DNA from: an uncultured Flavobacteriaceae bacterium
Lineage (GTDB): Bacteria > Bacteroidota > Bacteroidia > Flavobacteriales > Flavobacteriaceae
Direction of reading: 5' to 3'
Assembly: GCA_947498845.1 (NCBI GenBank)
Contig: CANMLX010000013.1
Location: 1-64,000 of the forward strand
DNA: 64,000 bases
Shown here: positions 19,901 through 27,131 of the stretch, piece after piece
Position numbering within the stretch: position 1 is the first letter of the stretch
How the letters are laid out: the number at the start of each line of letters is the position of its first letter
Program-made: the position numbers and the translations under genes
Notes under the pieces: generated by a model
Databases searched by the model: none
What the model was told of the DNA's origin: nothing
What the model saw: the letters and a program-made list of their open reading frames with translations, nothing else

Positions 19901-20010
19901 TTAACTGAACCTTTAATGGTTTTACTTTGGGCATGCACCAAACCTATTCCTAAAGTTAGGAATAGCAGCAAAGTATTTACTTTAATTAATTTTTGTTTTT
20001 GTCTAATCAT
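16918..20010 (-). CDS. susC: SusC/RagA family TonB-linked outer-membrane transporter
   Basis: 1030 residues. The signal peptide (about 1-27, GIGLVHAQ) is followed by a carboxypeptidase-regulatory-like domain (about 32-110: IKGSVNTEDGLPMPGVTILV, ending VDVNLQE-like). The plug (about 115-235) carries EEVVIVGYGTQKKKEVTGA, SPVSDVGAAIQGKVSGV and DGASASVYGVRAAGGVILIT. The 22-strand barrel ends in MMGLQLSF with a terminal Phe. It imports oligosaccharides using TonB energy together with the SusD lid. It is first in a susC-susD-SGBP operon that ends at the 13513-13548 terminator. Two candidate operators lie 137-350 bases upstream. Confidence 0.96.
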   Translation of the reverse strand: MIRQKQKLIKVNTLLLFLTLGIGLVHAQSKTIKGSVNTEDGLPMPGVTILVKGTTTGTVTNFDGNYKLEANESDVLVFSFIGYTSKEVTVGDKTTIDVNLQENLSQLEEVVIVGYGTQKKKEVTGAVAKVSSEELLESPVSDVGAAIQGKVSGVNVQATDGRPGSSANIQIRGLLSLTGDGGQPLYVVDNIPQEGNPNIAPEQIESIDILKDGASASVYGVRAAGGVILITTKRGKAGKMKVDIGTYTGIQNITSGPALANTADHLYIRETTAEAAGGEPITFFLDANALDWDTNFVEEVTNNNAIIQNVTANISGGIENLTYNFNTNYFNQDGVIKGSDFDRLTNRLTGQFTKGKFKAFGSISMTQENRNQEPFNFYQLGVGQLPHTRPFGEIQSQGDAVVLDVENEVFFSFLSRQLDNVDERENNNYSLALNLEYEIANGLKYKLNMGRGQFNFFRKFFQPQYLAIDRTGEINESASRLNASLQEFYNFAKRETIEHILNYKTSFGKHNLDLLAVASYERFENRNISTGVLFDDIASNDIQVLSNGAESIKPTGVNAKNTIAGKLARVQYNYDGKYLFSASYRRDGSSRFPENNRYADFFGVSAGWNVSDEDWFDVEGISTLKFRASFAETGFNGIGDYRFQQLIETGVNYPFGPNEDVVFGQVQRQYSNQDVAWETTISKNIGFELGLFNNKLNITADVYQNDKEDMLIDQRLAPSTGTWQPFAENAYNSIPVNAGNMVNRGIELAINFRDQIGKDFKYSISGVFSKNENEVTELAGITRGFANGFINVNTPTGEATTFLEVGREAYAFFLFQNDGVIKTTEELAEYQSLDLSSGVVSAPQLGDMRYKDVNGDGALTEDDRVYSGSGIPDFDLGLNFNLNYKNWDLACQLFYSHGAEIYNGGKNIAYTFGRHQDQVFQWTPQNPDSNIPTFRETSNHSNNKPSSDFWLEDGTYLRVRTLSIGYTVPGTENIGIDKFRVYLNSLNPFTFTEYNGYDPEVGGNGLNNRGIDFGNYPVSRQFMMGLQLSF

Positions 20011-20140
20011 AATAATGAATCAGTTTGTTTAGCATTCTAAATATAATAAAATGATGTTAAAAAATGTTAAAAAATTTAATTATTGTTAATTATAAGACTT
20101 CAAAATTATCAAATCAACAATAAAACCAGTAAAGTGGCCC

Positions 20141-20364
20141 CTGAATAAAAACTGAACAGACATTTCTTTGTATTACACGTTAACACCTTATTATTCGTCT
20201 TATTTTTTGTAATAAAAAACACGTTATTATTAAGTCTGTTTACTACAAAATATGTAGCAAATACCAATTAATTCGGGCTTTTTCAGAGGAGAGTTGGTAT
20301 CTCTAAAGGGTTGAAGAATATTTAGTTTTAATACGATAAAATTCCTTGTTTAGTTTTTGTTCAG
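20141..20364. promoter_or_regulatory. two candidate PUL operators upstream of susC
   Basis: CTGAATAAAAACTGAACA lies at 20141-20158 on the plus strand. Its near-match CTGAACAAAAACTAAACA lies at 20347-20364 on the minus strand (two differences). The first is identical to 6389-6406. It lies about 130 bases upstream of the susC start. Confidence 0.6.
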
Positions 20365-20507
20365 GACTCTAATTTTTCAATCAATTCTCAATTTTCACCT
20401 AATCATGCGGTATTAGAAACAAAATAGAATTTATATTAACTCGAGAAATTCATGGGTTTCGTCATGAAAAGCCAAAATGCCACGATATAGCTAAATCAAT
20501 ATAGAAT

Positions 20508-20600
20508 ACTACTAATTATTAATTAAAATGAGCTAAAAGACAAAGGTTGCGTTCTTTTTATACGCCGTCGTAATTGTTTTTCATAGTAGCGCTATGAAAA
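20508..20600. repeat. half-element of the ATACCAATT family
   Basis: ACTAATTATTAATTAAAATG at the start corresponds to a decayed terminus. The following GACAAAGGTTGCGTTCTTTT and TATACGCCGTCG align with the reverse complement of 2815-2883. A CATAGTAGCGCTATG hairpin (20582-20596) is the family core. The opposite arm is not clearly preserved. Confidence 0.55.
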
Positions 20601-20789
20601 TATAAGGTAAAATTAATCCGTTTTACTATTTTATGAGGATTACAAAATATACTTATTTAACTTAAGGCGGTTAATAGAAAGGGATTTGAATTAAAAAAAT
20701 AGTGTTTTTAGATCGAATTCATTCTTTAGCATAAAAAGCTATTTTTTCGTTAAAAAAACTCGATATAACTATGCTATATCTGTGCTCTT

Positions 20790-20951
20790 ATACCAATTTT
20801 GCTATAAAATGAGGTATAAATAATTTGAGTTATTTTACAGGAGTTCAAAGCATAAAAATCAAGCATAGCCTTAGCTATGGTTTATTTTTTTAATGCAGAA
20901 ATCATGTAAAAGAAACGAATTATATGTCGCATTTTATGGTAGAATTGGTAT
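20790..20951. repeat. 162-bp MITE-like palindromic element, divergent copy 3
   Basis: The ends are ATACCAATTTTGCTATAAAATG and the inverse of ATACCAATTCTACCATAAAA, pairing over 22 bases with three mismatches. The centre is CATAGCCTTAGCTATG, a 6-bp-stem hairpin. It matches the 2968-3129 element in length, termini and the AAGCATAGCC core when that copy is reverse-complemented. Sequence between ends and core has diverged. Confidence 0.75.
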
Positions 20952-21055
20952 TAGCCTCAATCTTTAACTTTTATATTGATTTAGCTATTGTATTATGAAC
21001 ATTTGATTTGACAACAAACTGGAAGTGGTATAATCAAGAGATTATAGCGATTTTG

Positions 21056-21074
21056 TGTGGTCTCATATGGGCTC
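21056..21074 (-). other. duplicate of the tRNA 3' end
   Basis: TGTGGTCTCATATGGGCTC matches the 3' end of the adjacent tRNA (TGTGGTCCCACATGGGCTC, 21161-21179) with two differences, same strand, 105 bases further downstream of the tRNA. Tail-end tRNA duplications arise when an element integrates at and leaves a tRNA gene. A partial tRNA duplication is the alternative. Confidence 0.45.
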
Positions 21075-21121
21075 CCTTCGGCTAAAAGCTCAGGACAAGC
21101 TTCTCTCCCAATTTTGTTGCA

Positions 21122-21148
21122 CAAAAAAACCCCAGCTTATCGCTGAGG
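21122..21148 (-). terminator. tRNA terminator
   Basis: On the minus strand CCTCAGC-GATAA-GCTGGGG forms a 7-bp stem (with one G-T pair), followed by seven T. It starts 15 bases after the tRNA 3' end. Confidence 0.9.
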
Positions 21149-21162
21149 TTTCTACCACTTTG

Positions 21163-21236
21163 TGGTCCCACATGGGCTCGAACCATGGACTTTCTGATTA
21201 TGAGTCAGATACTCTAACCAACTGAGTTATAGGACC
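21163..21236 (-). tRNA. tRNA with CAT anticodon (Met, or Ile2)
   Basis: The 74-nt cloverleaf folds completely. The acceptor GGTCCTA pairs with TGGGACC (one T-G pair), the D stem is ACTC/GAGT, and the anticodon stem TCTGA/TCAGA carries the loop CTCATAA. The T stem CATGG/CCATG has the loop TTCGAGC. CCA is not encoded. The first pair G-C, with no C1-A72 mismatch, argues against initiator tRNA. Elongator Met is the default; a lysidine-modified Ile2 tRNA has the same CAT anticodon and cannot be excluded by eye. Confidence 0.93.
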
Positions 21237-21286
21237 CGAAATTGGAGTGCAATATTACTATTATTTTTGTTTCCTAGCAAGAAAAA

Positions 21287-21691
21287 TTACGTCTTTATAT
21301 CTTGACATAGTTCAATTAACACATTGTTTGATGATTTTGGGTGTACAAATGCTACTAGCTTGCTATCTGCTCCTTTTTTAGGATACCCTTCTAAAATTAT
21401 AAAGTCTTCTTTTTTTAAGCGTTTTATTTCATGCTCTATATCATCTACTGCAAAAGCGATATGATGAACCCCTTCTCCTTTTTTCTCTATAAATTTAGCT
21501 ATCGAACTATTAACATGGGTGGCCTCTAGTAATTCAATTTTAGTATCTCCTACTTTAAAAAATGATGTAGCAACACCCTCACTTTCTACTGCTTCAATTT
21601 TATAATGTGATTTACCTAATAGTTTTGCAAATAATTTGTTGGACACATCTAAATTTTTAACTGCAATACCTATGTGTTCTATTTTATTCAT
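21287..21691 (-). CDS. mce: methylmalonyl-CoA epimerase
   Basis: 134 residues, one VOC module pair. It interconverts (R)- and (S)-methylmalonyl-CoA, linking propionyl-CoA or odd-chain and branched amino-acid breakdown with succinyl-CoA. Family features are KIEHIGIAVKNLD with metal-ligand His6, KIELLEAT, GEGVHHIAFAVDD (ligand His and start of the second module) and NVLIELCQD with the C-terminal Glu ligand. ATG 21691 gives the standard N-terminus. It stands alone between the tRNA and a long intergenic stretch; no mutase genes are in view. Confidence 0.93.
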   Translation of the reverse strand: MNKIEHIGIAVKNLDVSNKLFAKLLGKSHYKIEAVESEGVATSFFKVGDTKIELLEATHVNSSIAKFIEKKGEGVHHIAFAVDDIEHEIKRLKKEDFIILEGYPKKGADSKLVAFVHPKSSNNVLIELCQDIKT

Positions 21692-22039
21692 CTATAGCTA
21701 AACGTTTTACTTAAAACCTGAATTCGACTTAAGAACACTATTTTTTAAAGCACAAACACCTATCTATTAATTACTTAGATTAAATAAATATATCATGTCA
21801 TTCTTAGAGGCTATGAAAATTTAGTAATTTCTAGCTAAAAACCACTAAACACGCCATCTTCTTCCTTAAATTATGATAAACTAGCGCGCTAGTCTATCGT
21901 AATTATAAGTTGAATCTACCATGTTTATTGAATTTTATCTATGATTCTTAAATCGAAATCTGGTTTAAAGATAATGAATTGAGTTAGTTTTTTAACAACG
22001 TTCAATAAGGTTACTAAAATAGGTGTTAAATATTCCTGA
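21692..22039. other. intergenic with two dispersed-motif copies
   Basis: There is no gene. AACCTGAATTCGACTTAAGAA (21715-21735, inverted) and TTCTTAAATCGAAATCTGGT (from 21945) are copies of the motif also present at 2623, 13006 and 20705. The flanking TTTTATCTATGA (from 21933) also precedes the 2623 copy. Confidence 0.55.
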
Positions 22040-25000
22040 CTAGTTTATCATTACTTTTTTCGTAGCTTTAAATTTAGAAGAAATAATAGTTGTTATATAT
22101 ACCCCATTTTCTATACGTACTGGGATTTCAATTTTGCTCTTTGAAGTATTAATCTCTTTTCTTAGCACAACTTGACCTAAAGTATTTACCAACTCTATAT
22201 TTGTTATGTCGTGATTTTTAGGATTAACTATAACCAATGTGTTATCACTAAAGAATATACTTGTCGCCTTATTGAATTGGGCATTAGCATCATCTGAAAG
22301 TGTATTTTGACTTGCGAAAACAATTTCAAATCTGTCATTTATTACTCCAGATGTTACTGTAGTAATATATTTAGAAGCTCTTAAATCATGAAAACTATTA
22401 TTATAGATATCTTTTAAATACAGTTCTGTATCGTTAGAGATATTCTCTAAGCCATCAATATCAATTTCTATAATACCTCCATTTTTAGTCTTTACACTTA
22501 AAGGTAAAATAGTTGTTTTTGGGTCTATTGCATCTATCCCTTGAATAACATACTTTCTATTTCCTAATATCCAAGACATGTCTTCCACGATATCTCTATT
22601 GTCATCGGCCGAAAGTGGCGCATCATAGCCCCAATCGTAACCAGAAGACGCATTTTCATCGACCGTAACAAGTAACTGGCGCTCGTAACCCGTTGGTGAC
22701 TTATAGCCAATTCTAAATTTAGGTCTAATATCGCCTTGTTTAGTATTGGTTGATTTAAAAGATGTTTTACTGGCACTTTTAAGGAATAATGAATTTGTTC
22801 CTCCTACTTCTGTTTGAAAAACTCTTTGATCATTTTCAAACTTGGTTTTACTACCAGCTGGAGCAGTAGAAGAGGCAACTACAAAAAACCCTTGTCCTAC
22901 AGGAATATATTGCCCAGGTGTTTTAGTTCCTGTACCTACTTGGCTTACACTAGGATGAGATGGAGCTGCTGTACCTCCAGACAAATTTCGCGTAGCATAA
23001 CCACCTTGATATTGTTTTAATGTGTGAGACCCTCCTCCAAAATGATCCCAAAAATATAATGCGCCATTAGTATGTGTATTATCATTTAAAAATTCGTTAG
23101 CATCTATAGCAGATGGATATGGATTTCCAACTAAGTAGTCATTGTTTGCATCTGTATCTAACTCAATTGTTCCATTATTAGGCGTTCCTGTAAATACATA
23201 ATTTTTCTCATTACTTGCAGCTCCGGTACCTGGTCCTTTCATGGTAAATCCTTCTCCAACAAGAACACTTCCTGTACTCCTTACATGCTGCCACAACGCA
23301 TAATTATCACTCTGTAAGTTGCTATATTTCCATATCCAATAATCTGCTATTTCTATAGGAGTAGCTGTATTATCGCCATCGTAATTATTACCACTAACAA
23401 AATTTATAGATGCAGGGTTTAATGGGTCTTCTCCATCTCTTAATACATTGCCTACTGTGTAACTTTCATCGCCATCTATAGCACTATTCGGGTTAGAAGT
23501 GTGTACTGGCGAAGACCAATAATTATAAGTATATAAATTTTCTGTTCCCTGCTGGTCTCTTTCTAAAACCCCAATACTTGTGCCATCTATTATACTATTA
23601 ACTGTTTGTACTAATTGAGATTCGCCTTCTAAATCTATTGTACCATCTAATTTTAAGTGCCAATTATTAAACAAGCCTTTACTTGCTGGAACTGTTAATT
23701 CTGCACCGCTATCAACAATGAGTCCAATCATCCCTTGTGTATCATAAGCGCCATCCAGAGTAATATTATTTTTAATGTGCACAATGGAAACATCATCGCT
23801 ATTATCTTGTTTGCGTGTAATGTCCCAAACATCTCCATGCAACCAGGTTGCCGCATCTGTCCAATTGCCATCTGCTACTGTTTCATAAGGTAATGGTGCC
23901 GTTTGGAAATATATGTCTTTTATGTTATATAACTGAGCTCCAGAACCTATATCTATAGCAGTAGTGGTTTTATTATCTACGATATCGTCTTTAAAAGTAT
24001 CCATTTTATAGTACTTTAATAAACCAGATCCCACCCCTGCTGTTGAAATATTCTGTGGTATTATCATCCCTTGATCAAAACCAGAAGTATCGTCTAATTC
24101 TTGGTATACCATTCGTTCTAAATCTTCAACAGCTAAAGCTGCACTAAAAACACGAACTTCTTCTATTTCTCCTCTAAAATAGTTAGCATCCATATCGGCT
24201 AACCTACCTATAGTAAAACTTGATGTATCTGCATTAACAGTTCCTGTAGTAGACGTACCAGAAGCAATACCATTAATATAAAGTGTTGTATTACCAGACG
24301 TGGTTGTTGCTGCTAAGTGTGTCCATATTTCGTCTGCAATTGAAACTGTAGATGTAATAATAGCACTCCCATTAAGGAATACACTAATAGTATTATCTGT
24401 ATTTGCTCGTATATAAAAATTACTTTGCCCAACCACTACGCGATCTGTTGTTGCTGTATTAGCTCCACCAGATTTCACAAAGCCCATAATAGAAGCATCG
24501 CCAGAGCCAATAACATTACTATCTTCTACATAATCGTTTCTACCGTCAAAAAATAATGAGTAACTAACACCATCTAGGTCTCTTGGAGATCCAAAAACTG
24601 AATTATCCGTATCAAAAACATCAAGTATACCATCTTGATCTGGATCAGTGGAACTATCGCCATCAATGGCGCCATCGTTATCACTATCTAAAGCAGCATA
24701 AATGGTAGTATCTATATCACTTCCGTTTAAAAAATCGTTAGGATTATCTGCACTGTCGACATCTCGATAATTTGGTATACCATCATTATCATCATCTAAT
24801 GGATCGGGATAACTACTTCCAAAATCATTACCATCGGCATCATTATCGTTGGTATCGATTATGGCTAAAATACCATCACCGTCGACATCATCATTATCAA
24901 TTTTACTTACAAAGTCTTCGCTATCAGATCCATCTCCAACACCATCACCTGTAATATCTACATCGCCTTTTCCATCGTATTCCACAGTATCGAAAATACC

Positions 25001-26995
25001 ATCGTTATCTGAATCTGGGTCTAAATAATCTGGAACACCATCTAAATCTGTATCTCTAAAGGATGCTGGAGGTGTTTCGTAAGCATCATGAACTCCATTT
25101 TTATTACTATCAACCCATCCTGCTCCAAACAGGGTACCATCTTTATCTGTATCTGGGTGTGTATCTATAAAACCTAATTCTACTATATTAGGTATGCCAT
25201 CATCATCATTATCTAAATCTGCAGCATCGGCAACGCCATCTTCATCTATATCACATAAGGTTTGTTTTACAATAATATCGTCAATTGCCAAATCATTACC
25301 AGATCCTCCAATTTTTTCATTGGTCAATCTTACTGTAAATTCGGTATAAGAACTACTAAATGTAGCACTAACATCTACCCAATCACCAGTAACATAATTT
25401 GCAGTAGCTTCTATATCTCCAGAAGAAACAGATGCAATAGTCGCTCCTGTAGGATCTATAATTTCAATTAAAACAGAGGGTTTTGATCTTGACCCCACAC
25501 CAGGCAAATCTGCTCTATCCAAGTTTATAATTGAAAATCCATAAGTAACATTAACTCCTGCTGTAACACCTGTAATAGTGGTCTCATAGAAAACAACTCC
25601 AGCAGTGTTATCGGCATTAAACATGGCCATTCTACCATTAGTATCTCCAGGTGTATGATCAAGACCAGGATACCATACTCTATCTGCCCAAGAAGCTACT
25701 TCTCCATTTGGAGTTTCATCGTTATATGGAGAAGGATCTCCATCAGAAGCTTGATAGTAGGCTACATAAGAACCATCAAACAGGTTTATATTAGAGCCAC
25801 ATGGCCCTGTTCCTGTGCCATCTTGAAAACAATATGCAGATGACACACCTGCTATGGTTTCTCTGGTTGTTCCTGCTCCAAAATCTTCATTTAAAAAAAT
25901 AACATCTGTGGTTTTTCTTGTTGGACTATTAATACAAAAAAGTTGTTCTTGGAAGTCTAGAATACCATCGTTATCATCATCCCCATCTAGCGTATCTGGA
26001 ATACCATCGCCATCGGTATCAGGATATATTTGTGTGCCTTCTCCTTCTAGCAAAAATGTATAATTTGGAATAGAGGCATCGTTTGATACTACAGAAACTG
26101 TAGCAGAATAATTGGTTTCAGCCACAGGATCAAAGGCCACAGTAAATGTCTCTATACCTCCTGGTACAATTACCGCATTATCTGGTTGATCGGAAATCGT
26201 AAATACACCACTTGGGTCTGCAATAGGCAATGTTAATGTTAAGTTTGTAGCATTATTATTAGTAATCACAAAGGTGTTTTCTAATGGTGCAACATCAATA
26301 TCGTAAGCGCCAAAACCTGTATTATTACCAACACTTGTCGTTGTACTACCAGAAGTGACAACGTTACCACCACCCGTAATATTTATGGTACTTGATGTTG
26401 CTGCGGTTATATTAATGGTATAATCTTCTACATCGCCTCTGTAAGTATTTGTAAAATCACAGCCGTCGCTGGAGATAGTACCTGGTTGTGATCCTGATCC
26501 ACAACCAGTACAATAAGAGCCTTGTATTCTTAATCTAGCAGATCCTGTTGTAGCTGAAGGATCTATAGTAAAAGAACCAGATATTGTATGAGTTGTTGGT
26601 CCGTAAATTTGCACATGAGGTCCAGAATCGTATACTTCGGTATAATTACCATCATTATTATAATCTATCCAAATTCTTACTTTAACATCTCCCCATGGAT
26701 TTCCCCCCTTATCGTTTATAATAGAGAAATTATATGTATTACCAGCAGTCATGTCTACAGATACACCTGTATAATCTGTATAACTCATGTTAGAATTTGA
26801 ATTATTGATCTCTGAAGTAGAGTTATCTCCATCTATTTGAACATTAGAAATATGAAAACCACTCCAGTTTAATAAATCTGTTCCTGTTCCTGCCGAAGTA
26901 CTAATATTATAAGAACACTGCCCGTTTAAAAAATTAAAACTGGATACTAATAGAATAAACACTATTGCAAGAGAAATACTGTAATTTTTCTTCAT
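22040..26995 (-). CDS. very large secreted multidomain protein with type A T9SS sorting domain
   Basis: 1651 residues. In order: signal peptide (1-26); GEVED-type domain (about 30-195, RIWIDYNNDGNYTEV and RGDVEDYTINI); a choice-of-anchor/HYDIN-like Ig unit (about 200-320); thrombospondin type 3 calcium repeats (DTDGDGIPDTLDGDDDNDG, about 325-350); a jelly-roll domain (about 365-585); more TSP3 repeats (about 585-830); a LamG/concanavalin domain (about 845-1000, YSLFFDGRNDYVEDS). A long beta region and a C-terminal Por-type sorting signal (about 1575-1651, NIELVNTLGQVVLRKEI ... NGVYITTI) follow. It is exported by the Sec and type IX systems and probably surface-bound or released, in an adhesive or structural role (inference). 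It appears monocistronic. Confidence 0.88.
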   Translation of the reverse strand: MKKNYSISLAIVFILLVSSFNFLNGQCSYNISTSAGTGTDLLNWSGFHISNVQIDGDNSTSEINNSNSNMSYTDYTGVSVDMTAGNTYNFSIINDKGGNPWGDVKVRIWIDYNNDGNYTEVYDSGPHVQIYGPTTHTISGSFTIDPSATTGSARLRIQGSYCTGCGSGSQPGTISSDGCDFTNTYRGDVEDYTINITAATSSTINITGGGNVVTSGSTTTSVGNNTGFGAYDIDVAPLENTFVITNNNATNLTLTLPIADPSGVFTISDQPDNAVIVPGGIETFTVAFDPVAETNYSATVSVVSNDASIPNYTFLLEGEGTQIYPDTDGDGIPDTLDGDDDNDGILDFQEQLFCINSPTRKTTDVIFLNEDFGAGTTRETIAGVSSAYCFQDGTGTGPCGSNINLFDGSYVAYYQASDGDPSPYNDETPNGEVASWADRVWYPGLDHTPGDTNGRMAMFNADNTAGVVFYETTITGVTAGVNVTYGFSIINLDRADLPGVGSRSKPSVLIEIIDPTGATIASVSSGDIEATANYVTGDWVDVSATFSSSYTEFTVRLTNEKIGGSGNDLAIDDIIVKQTLCDIDEDGVADAADLDNDDDGIPNIVELGFIDTHPDTDKDGTLFGAGWVDSNKNGVHDAYETPPASFRDTDLDGVPDYLDPDSDNDGIFDTVEYDGKGDVDITGDGVGDGSDSEDFVSKIDNDDVDGDGILAIIDTNDNDADGNDFGSSYPDPLDDDNDGIPNYRDVDSADNPNDFLNGSDIDTTIYAALDSDNDGAIDGDSSTDPDQDGILDVFDTDNSVFGSPRDLDGVSYSLFFDGRNDYVEDSNVIGSGDASIMGFVKSGGANTATTDRVVVGQSNFYIRANTDNTISVFLNGSAIITSTVSIADEIWTHLAATTTSGNTTLYINGIASGTSTTGTVNADTSSFTIGRLADMDANYFRGEIEEVRVFSAALAVEDLERMVYQELDDTSGFDQGMIIPQNISTAGVGSGLLKYYKMDTFKDDIVDNKTTTAIDIGSGAQLYNIKDIYFQTAPLPYETVADGNWTDAATWLHGDVWDITRKQDNSDDVSIVHIKNNITLDGAYDTQGMIGLIVDSGAELTVPASKGLFNNWHLKLDGTIDLEGESQLVQTVNSIIDGTSIGVLERDQQGTENLYTYNYWSSPVHTSNPNSAIDGDESYTVGNVLRDGEDPLNPASINFVSGNNYDGDNTATPIEIADYWIWKYSNLQSDNYALWQHVRSTGSVLVGEGFTMKGPGTGAASNEKNYVFTGTPNNGTIELDTDANNDYLVGNPYPSAIDANEFLNDNTHTNGALYFWDHFGGGSHTLKQYQGGYATRNLSGGTAAPSHPSVSQVGTGTKTPGQYIPVGQGFFVVASSTAPAGSKTKFENDQRVFQTEVGGTNSLFLKSASKTSFKSTNTKQGDIRPKFRIGYKSPTGYERQLLVTVDENASSGYDWGYDAPLSADDNRDIVEDMSWILGNRKYVIQGIDAIDPKTTILPLSVKTKNGGIIEIDIDGLENISNDTELYLKDIYNNSFHDLRASKYITTVTSGVINDRFEIVFASQNTLSDDANAQFNKATSIFFSDNTLVIVNPKNHDITNIELVNTLGQVVLRKEINTSKSKIEIPVRIENGVYITTIISSKFKATKKVMIN

Positions 26996-27131
26996 GTCGA
27001 TAAAATTTGAGGCAAAATCCTATGATTTTAATACCTGTGTACAATTTACGCCGGCAAAAATACCTATTTTATCGATAAAACGCAATGACGTATGCTTTGT
27101 AAACAATTTATTAACATTAAAAGGTATGGTT

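Larger units (their letters stand above)
20011..21162. other. 1.15-kb gene-free region upstream of susC
   Basis: There is no gene. Near susC it has two candidate operators (20141-20158, 20347-20364). A short ATACCAATTA...GTTGGTAT pair spans 20261-20300. Further out lie an eroded repeat (20508-20600), a dispersed motif copy (20705-20722), the 162-bp element (20790-20951) and a tRNA 3'-end fragment (21056-21074). Confidence 0.6.

Noticed and set aside
24772..24954. His-rich plus-strand open frame
   Set aside because: Antisense shadow of the Asp-rich TSP3 repeats of the 1651-residue gene.
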